Shown: positions 18,483 through 31,389, counted from the stretch's first letter. The stretch is DNA of 60,062 bases from Actinomycetales bacterium UBA1416 (GCA_002304945.1 DBPQ01000048.1:8588-68649), one strand, 5' to 3'. Numbers and translations: made by a program. Notes: a model not told the origin generated them from the letters alone.

Positions 18483-21059
18483 GTGAAAGCCATTCGTAGA
18501 TTCACCGTGCGTCCCGTCCTTCCCGACGCGCTGGCCCCCCTGAACGCCCTCGCCATGAACCTCCGCTGGTCGTGGCACGCCCCGACCCGGGAGCTCTTCC
18601 GGTCGCTCGACCCCGAGCTGTGGGAGCAGAGCCGGCAGGACCCGACCGCGTTCCTCGGCCTCCTCGGCGTGGAGCGGCTCGAGCAGCTCGCAGCCGATCC
18701 CGCCGTCGTGGGCCGGGTGGAGACGGCGGACGCCGACCTCAAGGCGTACCTGACCGAACCACGCTGGTACCAGGACTCGTTCGACAACGAGGACAAGCCG
18801 GACACGATCGCCTACTTCTCCGCGGAGTTCGGCATCACCGCGGTCCTCCCGCAGTACTCGGGCGGCCTCGGCATCCTCGCCGGCGACCACCTCAAGTCCG
18901 CCTCCGACCTGGGCGTCCCGATCGTGGGCGTGGGCCTCCTCTACGGTGCCGGCTACTTCCGCCAGTCCCTCACGCGGGACGGCTGGCAGGCGGAGACCTA
19001 CCCGGTCATCGACCCGGACAACCTCCCGCTCGCACTCCTGCGCGAGGACGACGGCACCCCGGCGCGCGTCACCCTGTCGCTCCCCGGTCCCCGCTCCCTC
19101 TCGGCGCAGGTCTGGCTGGCCCGCGTCGGCCGGGTGCCGCTCCTGCTCCTCGACTCGAACGTCCCGGAGAACGACGAGGTCGGGCGCCACGTCACCGACC
19201 GCCTCTACGGCGGGTCCGCGGAGCACCGGCTCCAGCAGGAGCTCCTCCTCGGGATGGGTGGCGTCAAGGCGGTGCGCCTCTTCCAGCGCCTCTCCGGTGC
19301 CGCGGCGCCCCAGGTGTTCCACTGCAACGAGGGCCATGCCGGGTTCCTCGGCATCGAGCGGGCCCGGGAGCTCATCGAGACGGAGGGCCTGAGCTTCCGC
19401 GAGGCGCTGGAGAGCGTCAAGGCCGGAACGGTCTTCACGACGCACACACCGGTGCCCGCGGGCATCGACCGCTTCGACGCCAACCTGGTGCGGGCCCACT
19501 TCGACGGTGACGCCGCGGTACCGGGCATCGACGTCGAGGACCTGCTCGCGCTCGGTGCGGAGAACTTCGAGGGCGGCGCCCCCGGCGTGTTCAACATGGC
19601 CGTCATGGGCCTGCGCACCTCGAAGCGCGCCAACGGGGTGGCCAAGCTGCACGGCCGGGTGTCGCGCGGCATGTTCCAGGCGATGTGGCCCGGGTTCGAC
19701 GTCACGGAGGTGCCGATCTCGTCCGTCACCAACGGCGTCCACGGGCCCACCTGGACCGATCCCGAGCTGAGCGAGCTCGCCGAGAGCCGGTTCACCCCCG
19801 AGCAACTCGCCACCGGCGAGGGGTGGCTGGACGCCGAGACCATCACCGACGAGGAGCTGTGGAAGGTCCGCCGCTCGCTGCGCACGAAGCTCGTGAACGC
19901 CGCGCGCGCACGGGTGCGGGAGGCGTGGCTGGAACGGGGGGCCTCGCCCGCCGAGCTGGGCTGGACCGAGGATGTCCTCGACCCGGACGTCCTGACCATC
20001 GGCTTCGCCCGCCGGGTACCCACGTACAAGCGGCTCACCCTCATGCTGAACAACCCTGAGAAGCTCCGCGCGCTGCTCACCGACCCCGAGCGGCCGGTCC
20101 AGATCCTCGTGGCGGGCAAGTCCCACCCGGCGGACGAGCAGGGCGTCGGCCTGATCCAGCGGCTCGTCCAGTTCGCCGACGAGGAGGGCGTGCGCCACCG
20201 CATCGCCTTCCTGCCGAACTACGACATCGCGATGGCACAGACGCTCATGCCGGGTTGCGACGTGTGGTTGAACAACCCGCTGCGGCCGCTGGAGGCCTCC
20301 GGCACCTCGGGGATGAAGTGCGCGCTGAACGGTGCGCTCAACCTCTCCATCCTCGACGGCTGGTGGGACGAGATGTACGACGGGCGCAACGGGTGGGCGA
20401 TCCCCACCGCCGACGGCGTCGAGGACCCGAGCCGCCGGGACGAGCTCGAGTCGGCGGCGCTCTACGACCTGATCGAGAACGTGGTGGCCCCGCGGTTCTA
20501 CGACCGTGATTCCGAGGGGATCCCGCGCCGCTGGATCGAGAACATGCGCCACACGCTCTCCGACCTCGGGCCCAAGGTCCAGGCGACGCGGATGGTGCGC
20601 GACTACGTCCAGCAGCTCTACACCCCCACCGCGGCCTCGTACCGCCAGATGAACGACGACTTCGCCGGAGCACGCGCCCTCGCGGACTGGAAGGCCCGCG
20701 TCCGCGCCGGCTGGTCGCAGGTCCGCGTCGAGCACGTCGAGTCCGAGGGCATGCCGGACGAGGTGTCGGTCGGTGACGCCCTCGCGCTGAACGCGTGGGT
20801 CGAGCTCGGCGAGCTGCGGCCTGAGGACGTCGAGGTCCAGATGGTCTACGGCCGGGTTGCCGAGGACGACTCGCTCAACGACTTCCGCGTGGTCGCGATC
20901 CCGCAGGCCGAGGACCTCGGCGGCGGCCGGTACGTCTTCAGCCTCACGCACGAGCTGGGGGTCTCCGGGCCCTTCGGGTACGCGGTGCGGATCGTGCCGT
21001 CCCACCCGGACCTCGCGTCGCACACCGAACTCGGGCTGGTCGCGAACGCCGCCCAGTAG
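18483..21059 (+). CDS. glgP: Alpha-glucan phosphorylase
   Basis: The protein is 858 residues from GTG 18483, the start of the conserved VKAIRRFTVRPVLP; a start at 18408 would only add poorly conserved residues upstream of the promoter-like hexamer. Family features include AYFSAEFGI near residue 105, GGLGILAGDHLKSASDLG, FHCNEGHAGFL, FTTHTPVPAGIDRF, MFQAMWPGF, VPTYKRLTL and the pyridoxal-phosphate/phosphate region GTSGMKCALNGALNLSILDGWWDE. It releases glucose 1-phosphate from alpha-1,4-glucan ends. It is divergent from the GlgE synthesis row, so synthesis and breakdown share one regulatory region. Confidence 0.95.
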   Translation: MKAIRRFTVRPVLPDALAPLNALAMNLRWSWHAPTRELFRSLDPELWEQSRQDPTAFLGLLGVERLEQLAADPAVVGRVETADADLKAYLTEPRWYQDSFDNEDKPDTIAYFSAEFGITAVLPQYSGGLGILAGDHLKSASDLGVPIVGVGLLYGAGYFRQSLTRDGWQAETYPVIDPDNLPLALLREDDGTPARVTLSLPGPRSLSAQVWLARVGRVPLLLLDSNVPENDEVGRHVTDRLYGGSAEHRLQQELLLGMGGVKAVRLFQRLSGAAAPQVFHCNEGHAGFLGIERARELIETEGLSFREALESVKAGTVFTTHTPVPAGIDRFDANLVRAHFDGDAAVPGIDVEDLLALGAENFEGGAPGVFNMAVMGLRTSKRANGVAKLHGRVSRGMFQAMWPGFDVTEVPISSVTNGVHGPTWTDPELSELAESRFTPEQLATGEGWLDAETITDEELWKVRRSLRTKLVNAARARVREAWLERGASPAELGWTEDVLDPDVLTIGFARRVPTYKRLTLMLNNPEKLRALLTDPERPVQILVAGKSHPADEQGVGLIQRLVQFADEEGVRHRIAFLPNYDIAMAQTLMPGCDVWLNNPLRPLEASGTSGMKCALNGALNLSILDGWWDEMYDGRNGWAIPTADGVEDPSRRDELESAALYDLIENVVAPRFYDRDSEGIPRRWIENMRHTLSDLGPKVQATRMVRDYVQQLYTPTAASYRQMNDDFAGARALADWKARVRAGWSQVRVEHVESEGMPDEVSVGDALALNAWVELGELRPEDVEVQMVYGRVAEDDSLNDFRVVAIPQAEDLGGGRYVFSLTHELGVSGPFGYAVRIVPSHPDLASHTELGLVANAAQ

Positions 21060-21072
21060 CCAAGGACGCCGA

Positions 21073-21105
21073 GAGGGCCCCCACGGAGCTTCCGTGGGGG
21101 CCCTC
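21073..21105. terminator. Bidirectional hairpin between glgP and trpS
   Basis: A perfect 15-bp stem (GAGGGCCCCCACGGA and its complement) with a GCT loop lies between the convergent stops of glgP and trpS. Confidence 0.8.
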
Positions 21106-21119
21106 CCGGCGTCGTCGGC

Positions 21120-22211
<1,092 letters not shown>

Positions 22212-22221
22212 GACCTCCAGT

Positions 22222-24411
<2,190 letters not shown>

Positions 24412-24522
24412 TTCGCCGCCCCCGTCGGGCAAGCGCCGCTGGCTGTGGACACCGGCTGTGGGACCTTCGTCACGTTTGGTGGACGGGGCCCGCACCCGGT
24501 GGCTCGGTACCGACCGGGATGG

Positions 24523-24528
24523 CACGCT
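24523..24528 (+). promoter_or_regulatory. Weak -10-like hexamer for etfB
   Basis: CACGCT lies 6 nt before the GTG at 24535. GGAGGGG adjoins the start codon and is too close to act as a normal ribosome-binding site. The rest of the 123-nt gap from glgX shows nothing else. Confidence 0.25.
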
Positions 24529-24534
24529 GGAGGG

Positions 24535-25299
24535 GTGAAGATCGTCGTCTGCGTCAAGCAGGTCCCAGACCTCCAGTCCGACCGGAGCATGGCGGGCGGC
24601 CGCCTGGTCCGCGGCGAGGACGACGTGCTCAACGAGCTCGACGAGTACGCCGTCGAGGCGGCGGTGGCGCTCGCCGAGTCCCTGGGAGGCACCGTCACCG
24701 CGGTCACCATGGGCCCGTCCGACGCCGACGACGCCCTCCGGCGCGCGCTCCAGATGGGGGCGGACGACGCCCTCCACGTCGCGGACGACGCCCTGGCGGG
24801 CGCCGACGTCGGCGTCACCGCCCGCGCGCTCGCCGCCGCGGTGCGCCACCTCGAGGAGGGGGGTCCGATCGATCTGGTGGTCACCGGGATGGCCACGATG
24901 GACTCGCTCACCTCGATGCTGCCCGACGCCCTGGCGGCCGCGCTCGGGCTGCCGGCGCTCACTCTCGCTGCCGAGGTCGAGTGCGACGGCACGCAGGCCC
25001 GCATCACCCGGACGATCGGGGACCACACCGAGGTCCTGTCCGCGCCCCTGCCCCTGCTCCTGTCGGTGACGGACCAGGCGAACGAGCCGCGGATCCCGAA
25101 CTTCGCCGCCATGAAGGCTGCCCGGCGTCGCACCGTCCGCACCGTCGGCCTCGCCGAGCTCGGGCTCGACGACGTCCGCCCGGCCACCGCCGTCCTCACC
25201 GCCGTTCCCCGGCCGCCCCGTGCGCCCGGGACGATCATCTCCGACACCGGCGACGGCGGGGCCCGCCTCGCCGCGTTCCTCCGCGAGAGGCTGGCCTGA
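24535..25299 (+). CDS. etfB: Electron transfer flavoprotein subunit beta
   Basis: The protein is 254 residues from GTG 24535. It has the ETF-beta start VKIVVCVKQVPD, the NELDEYAVEAAVAL segment, VTMGPSDADDALRRALQMGADDALHV, the signature-like VVTGMATMDSLTSMLPDALAAALGLP and the family's LPLLLSVTDQANEPRIPN. With EtfA it forms the FAD-containing heterodimer that passes electrons from acyl-CoA and other dehydrogenases towards quinone. It is first gene of a row etfB-etfA-desulfurase-mnmA-nudC. Confidence 0.95.
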   Translation: MKIVVCVKQVPDLQSDRSMAGGRLVRGEDDVLNELDEYAVEAAVALAESLGGTVTAVTMGPSDADDALRRALQMGADDALHVADDALAGADVGVTARALAAAVRHLEEGGPIDLVVTGMATMDSLTSMLPDALAAALGLPALTLAAEVECDGTQARITRTIGDHTEVLSAPLPLLLSVTDQANEPRIPNFAAMKAARRRTVRTVGLAELGLDDVRPATAVLTAVPRPPRAPGTIISDTGDGGARLAAFLRERLA

Positions 25300-26226
25300 A
25301 TGAACGTCCTCGTCGTCCTGCCGTCCGTCCTCACCGTCCCGCACCTCGAGGTGATCGCGGCGGCGCGCACCCTCGGCTCCGTGACGGCTCTCGTCGTGGG
25401 TGACCCCGACCTCGCCATGCTCGCCCGCCACGGGGTTCCGCGCGTCCTGGTGCCCGAGATGCCGCCGACCACCGAACCCGCGGCGGTGGCAGACGCCGCC
25501 GTCGCCGCCGTGGAGGCCTCCCGCCCCGACGCCGTCCTGCTCGTCTCGTCCTTCGCCGGGAAGGCGGTCGCCGGCCGGCTCGCCGTGCTGCTCGACTGCG
25601 GGGCCGTCACCGACGTCACGGGCCTGCGGGTGGAGGACGGCGTCGTCGTCGCCTCGAAGCCGGTGCTCCAGGGGAGCTGGGCGACCGAGTGCGCCGTCAC
25701 CCGTGGTCCCGCGGTCATCGCCGTGCGGCCCACGGCGTTCGAGGCACGGGAGGAACCGGGCGGGACCCCGGAGGTCGTGACGCTCCCGGTCACCCCCGGC
25801 GCCGCCGCCCGAGCCGTCACGGTCGAGGCGCGCGAGGCGCGCCCGGCCTCCGGTCGCCCCCCGCTCGAGGAGGCCCGCGTCGTCGTCGCCGGGGGTCGTG
25901 GGACCGACGGGGACTTCACCCTGGTGGAGGAACTCGCCGACGCCCTCGGCGGAGCCGTGGGAGCCACCCGCGTCGCCACCGACGAGGGCTGGATCGACCA
26001 CGCCGCCCAGATCGGCCAGACGGGCGTCACCATCTCGCCGCGCCTCTACGTGGGACTCGGCATCTCCGGCGCGATCCACCACACCGCTGCCCTCCAGGGC
26101 GCCGAGACGATCGTGGTCGTGAACTCCGACCCGGACGCCCGGATCTTCGGGATGGCGGACTTCGGGGTCGTCGGCGACCTCCGGGAGGTCCTGCCCACCG
26201 CGATCGCCGCCCTCCGCGGCACGTGA
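25300..26226 (+). CDS. etfA: Electron transfer flavoprotein subunit alpha
   Basis: The 308-residue protein starts at ATG 25300, immediately after the etfB stop. The C-terminal FAD domain is intact: VVVAGGRGTDGDF, GATRVATDEGWIDHAAQIGQTG, LYVGLGISGAIHHTAALQGA and VVVNSDPDARIFGMADFGVVGDL. The N-terminal domain pairs with EtfB. Its stop overlaps the start of the cysteine desulfurase gene (GTGA), a coupling also seen in other actinobacteria. Confidence 0.95.
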   Translation: MNVLVVLPSVLTVPHLEVIAAARTLGSVTALVVGDPDLAMLARHGVPRVLVPEMPPTTEPAAVADAAVAAVEASRPDAVLLVSSFAGKAVAGRLAVLLDCGAVTDVTGLRVEDGVVVASKPVLQGSWATECAVTRGPAVIAVRPTAFEAREEPGGTPEVVTLPVTPGAAARAVTVEAREARPASGRPPLEEARVVVAGGRGTDGDFTLVEELADALGGAVGATRVATDEGWIDHAAQIGQTGVTISPRLYVGLGISGAIHHTAALQGAETIVVVNSDPDARIFGMADFGVVGDLREVLPTAIAALRGT

Positions 26227-27365
26227 CCCACTACCTGGACCACGCCGCCACCACCACGGTGCGGCCGGAGGCCACCGCCGCCTACGCCGAGGCACTCCGG
26301 CACACCGGCAACGCCTCCGCCGTCCACGCCGCCGGGCGCCGCTCCCGGCGCATCCTCGAGGAGGCCCGGGAGACCGTGGCGGCTCTCCTCGGATGCGACC
26401 CGGCCGAGGTGGTCCTCACCTCCGGTGGCACGGAGGCGGACAACCTCGCCGTGCTGGGGACGGCGCGGGCCCGGGCGGGCACGCGGGTGGCGGTCGGCGC
26501 GACCGAGCACCATGCCGTGCTCGATCCGGCCCACGCCCTGCGGCGGGAGGGGTTCGGCGTCGACGTCCTGCCGGTGGGGGGTGACGGCCAGTTGCTCCCG
26601 GGCGCCCTCGACGCGCTCGGCCACGACACCGCCGTCGTCTCGATCATGTGGGCGAACAACGAGACCGGCGTGATCCAGCCGCTGGGCGAGGTGGTGGAGC
26701 GGGCGCACTCCCTCGGGATCCCCGTGCACACCGACGCGGTCCAGGCGGTGGGCCACGTGCCCGTCGACTTCCGGGCCTCCGGGATCGACCTCCTGAGCCT
26801 CTCCGGTCACAAGGTCGGCGCCCCCGTCGGCATCGGGGCCCTCCTCGCCCGGCGGGAGACCCCGATCGTCGCCGTCGCGCACGGGGGCGGCCAGGAGCGG
26901 GGGATTCGCTCGGGCACCGCGAACGTGCCCGGCGCTGCCGCGCTGGCGGCCGCACTCACGGTCGCCGTTGCCGACCTCGACCGGGAGGCCGACCGACGCC
27001 GCCGGCTCCGCGACGACCTCCTCGCCGCGCTCGCCGCGATCGACGGCGTCCACCCCACCGGCACCGGGCTCCCCGAGGACCGGCGCCACCCGGGGATCGC
27101 GCACGCCATCATCGACGGCGTCGACGCCGACTCCCTGCTGTTCACCCTCGACCGGGCCGGCATCGCCGCCTCCGCCGGGTCCGCCTGCCGGGCCGGCGTG
27201 CACGAGCCGTCCCACGTGGCCCTCGCCATGGGATGGGGCGCGGAACACGCCCGGGGGACGCTGCGTTGTAGCGTGGGGTGGGACACCACCGCCGCCGATG
27301 TCTCCGCGTTCGCCGCGGTCGTCGGGGACGCCGTCGGGCGCGCGCGCCGCGCCCACCGATCCTGA
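26223..27365 (+). CDS. iscS: Cysteine desulfurase (NifS/IscS type)
   Basis: The protein is 380 residues from GTG 26223. It is a fold-type I PLP enzyme starting VTHYLDHAATTTVRPEA, with GGTEADNLAV, the cofactor segment VHTDAVQAVGHVPVD, the Schiff-base lysine in LLSLSGHKVGAP, HGGGQERGIRSGTANVPG and the active Cys loop ASAGSACRAG. It removes sulfur from cysteine as a persulfide. It lies 8 nt upstream of mnmA, so tRNA thiolation is the most likely main use. Fe-S assembly cannot be excluded, but no suf or isc partner is present in the window. Confidence 0.93.
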   Translation: MTHYLDHAATTTVRPEATAAYAEALRHTGNASAVHAAGRRSRRILEEARETVAALLGCDPAEVVLTSGGTEADNLAVLGTARARAGTRVAVGATEHHAVLDPAHALRREGFGVDVLPVGGDGQLLPGALDALGHDTAVVSIMWANNETGVIQPLGEVVERAHSLGIPVHTDAVQAVGHVPVDFRASGIDLLSLSGHKVGAPVGIGALLARRETPIVAVAHGGGQERGIRSGTANVPGAAALAAALTVAVADLDREADRRRRLRDDLLAALAAIDGVHPTGTGLPEDRRHPGIAHAIIDGVDADSLLFTLDRAGIAASAGSACRAGVHEPSHVALAMGWGAEHARGTLRCSVGWDTTAADVSAFAAVVGDAVGRARRAHRS

Positions 27366-27373
27366 GGGAGCCG

Positions 27374-28456
27374 ATGCAGGTCCTTGCCGCACTGTCCGGG
27401 GGAGTGGACTCCGCCGTCGCTGCCGCGCGCGTCCTCGACGCCGGCCACGACGTCGTCGGCGTGCACATGGCGCTGTCCCGCTCGCGGGCGGAGCACCGGA
27501 GCGGGTCGCGCGGCTGCTGCTCGATCGAGGATGCGTCCGACGCCCGCCGGGCGGCCGACGTCCTCGGGATCCCCTTCTACGTGTGGGACCTGTCTGAGGA
27601 GTTCGAGGAGACGGTGGTCGCCGACTTCCTCGCCGAGTACGCCGCCGGACGAACCCCGAACCCCTGCGTCCGCTGCAACGAGCACATCAAGTTCTCCGCC
27701 CTCCTCGACCGGGGGCTGGCCCTCGGGTTCGACGCCGTCGCCACCGGGCACTACGCGCGGAACCTCCCGGGTCCGGAACTGCACCGCGCCGTCGACCCGC
27801 TCAAGGACCAGAGCTACGTGCTCGCCGTCATGGGGCGCGAGAGGCTCGCCCGCGCGCTCTTCCCGCTCGGCGACGCGACGTCCAAGGCGCAGGTGCGCGC
27901 CGAGGCCGCCGCGCGCGGGCTGAAGGTCTCGGCGAAGCCCGACTCGTACGACATCTGCTTCGTCGCGGACGGCGACACCAAGGGCTTCCTGCGGGACCGA
28001 CTGGGGAGCGCGCCGGGTCCCGTCGTCGACGAGACCGGGATGCAGGTGGGGGAGCACGACGGCGCCCACGCCTACACCGTCGGGCAGCGGAGGGGCCTCG
28101 GCCTCACGCGGCCCGCGCCGGACGGTGCGCCCCGGTACGTGCTCGAGGTACGGCCCACGACCAACACGGTCGTGGTGGGGCCCGCGGCGCTCCTCAGCGT
28201 CGACGCGATCGTGGGCGAGGACGCGGTCTGGCTGGCCGACGACGTCCCCGCCACCGAGCCCCTTCCCGCGTCCGTCCAGCTCCGCGCCCACGGCGACCCG
28301 CTCGGTGCCCGCGTCCGGCGGGACGGCGACACCCTCCACATCGAACTCGACACCCCCACGCGGGGGCTCGCCGCCGGCCAGTCCGCCGTCGTCTACGCCG
28401 GGAGCCGGGTGCTCGGCCAGGCCACGATCCGCTCCGCCCACCGGCGCGCCGCGTGA
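27374..28456 (+). CDS. mnmA: tRNA-specific 2-thiouridylase MnmA
   Basis: The 360-residue protein starts at ATG 27374 behind GAGGGAG. It has the PP-loop SGGVDS (residues 8-13), the catalytic cysteines in PNPCVRCNEHIKF and DSYDICFV, the LKDQSYVLAVM segment and the HAYTVGQRRGLGL domain. It adenylates and thiolates U34 of tRNA-Lys, tRNA-Glu and tRNA-Gln, using sulfur from the cysteine desulfurase directly upstream. The stop overlaps nudC (GTGA). Confidence 0.96.
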   Translation: MQVLAALSGGVDSAVAAARVLDAGHDVVGVHMALSRSRAEHRSGSRGCCSIEDASDARRAADVLGIPFYVWDLSEEFEETVVADFLAEYAAGRTPNPCVRCNEHIKFSALLDRGLALGFDAVATGHYARNLPGPELHRAVDPLKDQSYVLAVMGRERLARALFPLGDATSKAQVRAEAAARGLKVSAKPDSYDICFVADGDTKGFLRDRLGSAPGPVVDETGMQVGEHDGAHAYTVGQRRGLGLTRPAPDGAPRYVLEVRPTTNTVVVGPAALLSVDAIVGEDAVWLADDVPATEPLPASVQLRAHGDPLGARVRRDGDTLHIELDTPTRGLAAGQSAVVYAGSRVLGQATIRSAHRRAA

Positions 28457-29334
28457 TCCTCGACCTGCCGCTCGCCCGGGCGTCCCTCGACCCCGACGCG
28501 GAGGCCCGCACCCGGCCCGGGCTCCTCGAGGACGTGCTCGCGGAGGCGGACACCGCCGTGGTCCTGGTGGATGAGATCGGCCACCTCGCAGTCCGCGACG
28601 CCGCCCTCGATCTCATTCCGGCAGCCGAGCACATCCCCCCACCCGGCACCGTGCACGTCCACCTCGGACGCACGGCGTCCGGGGCGGCCCGCGTGCTGGC
28701 GATCGCCCCGCGGGATGCGCGCCGCGACCACCACGACCTGCGCCGCATCATGGCCCGCATGACACCCGAGGACCTGGGGATCGCCGTGCCCGCGGTGGCG
28801 ATCGCCAACTGGCACCACGCCCACCGGCACTGCCCTCGCTGCGGCCGGGCCACCGAGGTGACCGCGGCGGGCTGGGTGCGCGTGTGCCGCGACTGCGGGC
28901 TCGACCACTACCCGCGGACCGATCCGGCCGTCATCATGGCCGTCACCGACGACGACGGGCGGCTCCTCCTCGCCCACGCCGCCCACTTCCCGGCGGGACG
29001 GTACTCGATGGTGGCGGGCTACGTGGAGCCGGGGGAGTCCCTCGAGCACGCCGTGGTCCGGGAGACCCGCGAGGAGGTGGGCCTCGACGTCGTCGACGTG
29101 ACCTACCGCGGCTCGCAACCGTGGCCCTTCCCGCGCTCGCTGATGGCCGCCTTCACCGCCCGGGTGGTGGGTACGCCATGGCCACGTGCCGACGGCGTCG
29201 AGATCACCGACGCGCGGTTCCTCTCGCGGGCCGACCTCGCCACGGCGGTCGGTGCCGGGGACATCACCCTGCCGGGTCCGGCGTCCGTGGCCCACTCCCT
29301 CCTCCTCGACTGGTACGGCGGCCCGGTTCCCTGA
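28453..29334 (+). CDS. nudC: NAD+ diphosphatase NudC
   Basis: The 293-residue protein starts with GTG at 28453. It has the NudC layout: N-terminal domain, a four-Cys zinc ribbon (HCPRCGRATEV, VCRDCGLDHYPRTDPAVI), and a complete Nudix box GYVEPGESLEHAVVRETREE followed by VGL. The SQPWPFPRSLM motif (SQPWPFPxS) is specific for NADH pyrophosphatases. It hydrolyses NAD(H) to NMN(H) and AMP and can remove NAD caps from RNA in other bacteria. It is the last member of the coupled row starting at etfB. Confidence 0.95.
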   Translation: MILDLPLARASLDPDAEARTRPGLLEDVLAEADTAVVLVDEIGHLAVRDAALDLIPAAEHIPPPGTVHVHLGRTASGAARVLAIAPRDARRDHHDLRRIMARMTPEDLGIAVPAVAIANWHHAHRHCPRCGRATEVTAAGWVRVCRDCGLDHYPRTDPAVIMAVTDDDGRLLLAHAAHFPAGRYSMVAGYVEPGESLEHAVVRETREEVGLDVVDVTYRGSQPWPFPRSLMAAFTARVVGTPWPRADGVEITDARFLSRADLATAVGAGDITLPGPASVAHSLLLDWYGGPVP

Positions 29335-29368
29335 CGCCCCGCCGGACCGGCCTGTCGGTGGGGGGCGG

Positions 29369-29374
29369 CACAAT
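29369..29374 (+). promoter_or_regulatory. -10-like hexamer for uvrD2
   Basis: CACAAT lies 7 nt before the ATG at 29382, the same geometry as other starts in this window. This supports ATG 29382 over the in-frame ATG 29373. Confidence 0.35.
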
Positions 29375-29381
29375 GGATGCG

Positions 29382-31376
29382 ATGGACACCGACCACCTCG
29401 CCGCCCTCGACGACGACCAGCGCGTCGTCGCCACCACCCTGCACGGCCCGCTGTGCGTCCTGGCCGGGGCCGGCACTGGGAAGACCCGCGCGATCACGCA
29501 CCGCATCGCCCACGGAGTGCGCAGCGGCGCCCACCATCCCCAGCACCTGCTCGCCGTGACCTTCACGGCCCGTGCGGCCGGGGAGATGCGCTCGCGGTTG
29601 CGGGACCTCGGCGTGGCCGGCGTCCAGGCACGGACGTTCCACTCCGCGGCGCTGCGGCAACTCACGTTCTTCTGGCCGCAGGCGATCGGGGGCGGCGGCG
29701 TGCCGCGCATCCAGGAGCACAAGGCACCGCTCGTCGCGGAGGCTGCCGGCCGGCTCGGGCTCGGCGTCGACAAGGTCGCGATCCGGGACCTCGCCGGTGA
29801 GATCGAGTGGGCCAAGGTCTCCATGGTGACGGCGGAGGACTACCAGCGCCGTGCGGCCGCCGCGGGCCGGCAGGAGGCGGGCGGGCTCGACCTCGCGACC
29901 ATCTCGTCCCTGCTGCGCACCTACGAGGAGGTCAAGACGGAGCGAGCCGTCATCGACTTCGAGGACGTGCTCCTGCTCATGGTGGGGATCCTCGCCGAAC
30001 GGGACGACATCGCCGACCAGGTGCGCCGCCAGTACCGCCACTTCGTCGTCGACGAGTACCAGGACGTGTCCGCCCTCCAGCAGCGGTTGCTCGACCTGTG
30101 GCTCGGGGAACGGGACGACATCTGCGTGGTGGGCGACGTCTCGCAGACCATCTACTCCTTCACGGGTGCCAGCCCCGAGCACCTCACCGGCTTCCGGCGC
30201 CGTCACCCGGGTGCGACCGTGGTGGAACTGGTTCGCGACTACCGCTCCACGCCCCAGGTGGTGTCCCTCGCCAACCGTCTCCTCACCTCACGGACGGGTC
30301 GCATGGCACCCGGTGCGGTGCGGTTGGAGGCGCAGCGGCCCTCGTCGGTCCCCGTCCGCTTCGAGTCCTGGGACGACGACGTCGCGGAGGCCGAGGGCGT
30401 CGCGGCGCGCGTGCGCGTCCTCGTCGACCAGGGGGTGCCCCTGCGCGAGATCGCGATCCTGTACCGCACCAACTCGCAGTCCGAACCGCTGGAGGACGCG
30501 CTCGCGCGGGCCGGCCTCGGGTACCAGCTCCGGGGCGGCGAGCGGTTCTTCTCCCGCCCGGAGGTCCGGGGCGCGGTGGTGGCACTGCGCGCCGCCACCA
30601 AGGTGGAGGATTCCGGTGCGATGCCGGACGCGGTGCGGCTCGCGCTCGGATCGGTGGGGTGGACCACGGAACCACCCTCGGGGCGTGGTTCCGTGCGGGA
30701 ACGGTGGGACTCGCTCAACACCCTCGTCCACCTGGCCGACGACCTGTACGCCCGCCGGGGGGCGAGCCTCGCGGACTACCTCGAGGAACTCGCCGAACGG
30801 GCGGCCGCACAGCACGCGCCCGTCGCGGACGGGGTCACGCTCGCCTCCATGCACGCCGCCAAGGGACTGGAGTGGGACGCGGTGTTCCTCGTGGGTCTCT
30901 CCGACGGGCTCCTCCCCATCTCGATGGCCGCCACCCCGGAGCAGATCGCCGAGGAGCGGCGCCTGCTGTACGTCGGGATCACGCGGGCGCGCGAACACCT
31001 GGAGCTGTCCTTCGCCCGTGCCCGCACGGCCGGTGGTCGAGCCTCACGGCGCCACTCCCGGTTCCTCACCGGGATCTGGCCGACGGACGATCCCGCGCCG
31101 GCCCGCACCGAGAAGCGGGCGGCACCGCCCTCCGACGAACTGGACCCCGCCGACCGAGAGCTGTTCGAACGGCTGCGGGAGTGGCGGGCCACCGAGGCGG
31201 CCCGGCTCTCCCGTCCGGCCTACACGATCCTGCACGACACCACCCTCGTGGCGATCGCGACCGCGAAACCCCGCGACCTGCGCCAGCTCACCCTGCTGCG
31301 GGGCATCGGCGCCACCAAGGTGCAGAGCTACGGACCCCAGGTGCTGGCGGTCGTGGGGGAGTGGCTCGCCCGCTGA
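29382..31376 (+). CDS. uvrD2: UvrD2-type superfamily I DNA helicase with HRDC domain
   Basis: The protein is 664 residues from ATG 29382. SF1A helicase motifs are in order: Q-motif-like LDDDQRVV, Walker A AGAGTGKT (about 28-35), TFTARAAGEM, VDEYQDVSALQ (motif II), VGDVSQTIYSFTGA (III), ELVRDYRSTPQVVSLAN (IV), LASMHAAKGLEWDAVFLVGL (V) and RRLLYVGITRAREHLELS (VI). A C-terminal HRDC domain (about 575-660, FERLREWRATEAARLSRP...LRQLTLLRGIGATKVQSYG) defines UvrD2. It unwinds DNA in repair. The gene follows nudC by 47 nt. Confidence 0.94.
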   Translation: MDTDHLAALDDDQRVVATTLHGPLCVLAGAGTGKTRAITHRIAHGVRSGAHHPQHLLAVTFTARAAGEMRSRLRDLGVAGVQARTFHSAALRQLTFFWPQAIGGGGVPRIQEHKAPLVAEAAGRLGLGVDKVAIRDLAGEIEWAKVSMVTAEDYQRRAAAAGRQEAGGLDLATISSLLRTYEEVKTERAVIDFEDVLLLMVGILAERDDIADQVRRQYRHFVVDEYQDVSALQQRLLDLWLGERDDICVVGDVSQTIYSFTGASPEHLTGFRRRHPGATVVELVRDYRSTPQVVSLANRLLTSRTGRMAPGAVRLEAQRPSSVPVRFESWDDDVAEAEGVAARVRVLVDQGVPLREIAILYRTNSQSEPLEDALARAGLGYQLRGGERFFSRPEVRGAVVALRAATKVEDSGAMPDAVRLALGSVGWTTEPPSGRGSVRERWDSLNTLVHLADDLYARRGASLADYLEELAERAAAQHAPVADGVTLASMHAAKGLEWDAVFLVGLSDGLLPISMAATPEQIAEERRLLYVGITRAREHLELSFARARTAGGRASRRHSRFLTGIWPTDDPAPARTEKRAAPPSDELDPADRELFERLREWRATEAARLSRPAYTILHDTTLVAIATAKPRDLRQLTLLRGIGATKVQSYGPQVLAVVGEWLAR

Positions 31377-31389
31377 CGAGGGATCCGGG

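Noticed and set aside
18465..21023. An 852-codon minus-strand frame opposite glgP
   Set aside because: It is a high-GC shadow frame of a full-length conserved enzyme and has no recognisable motif.
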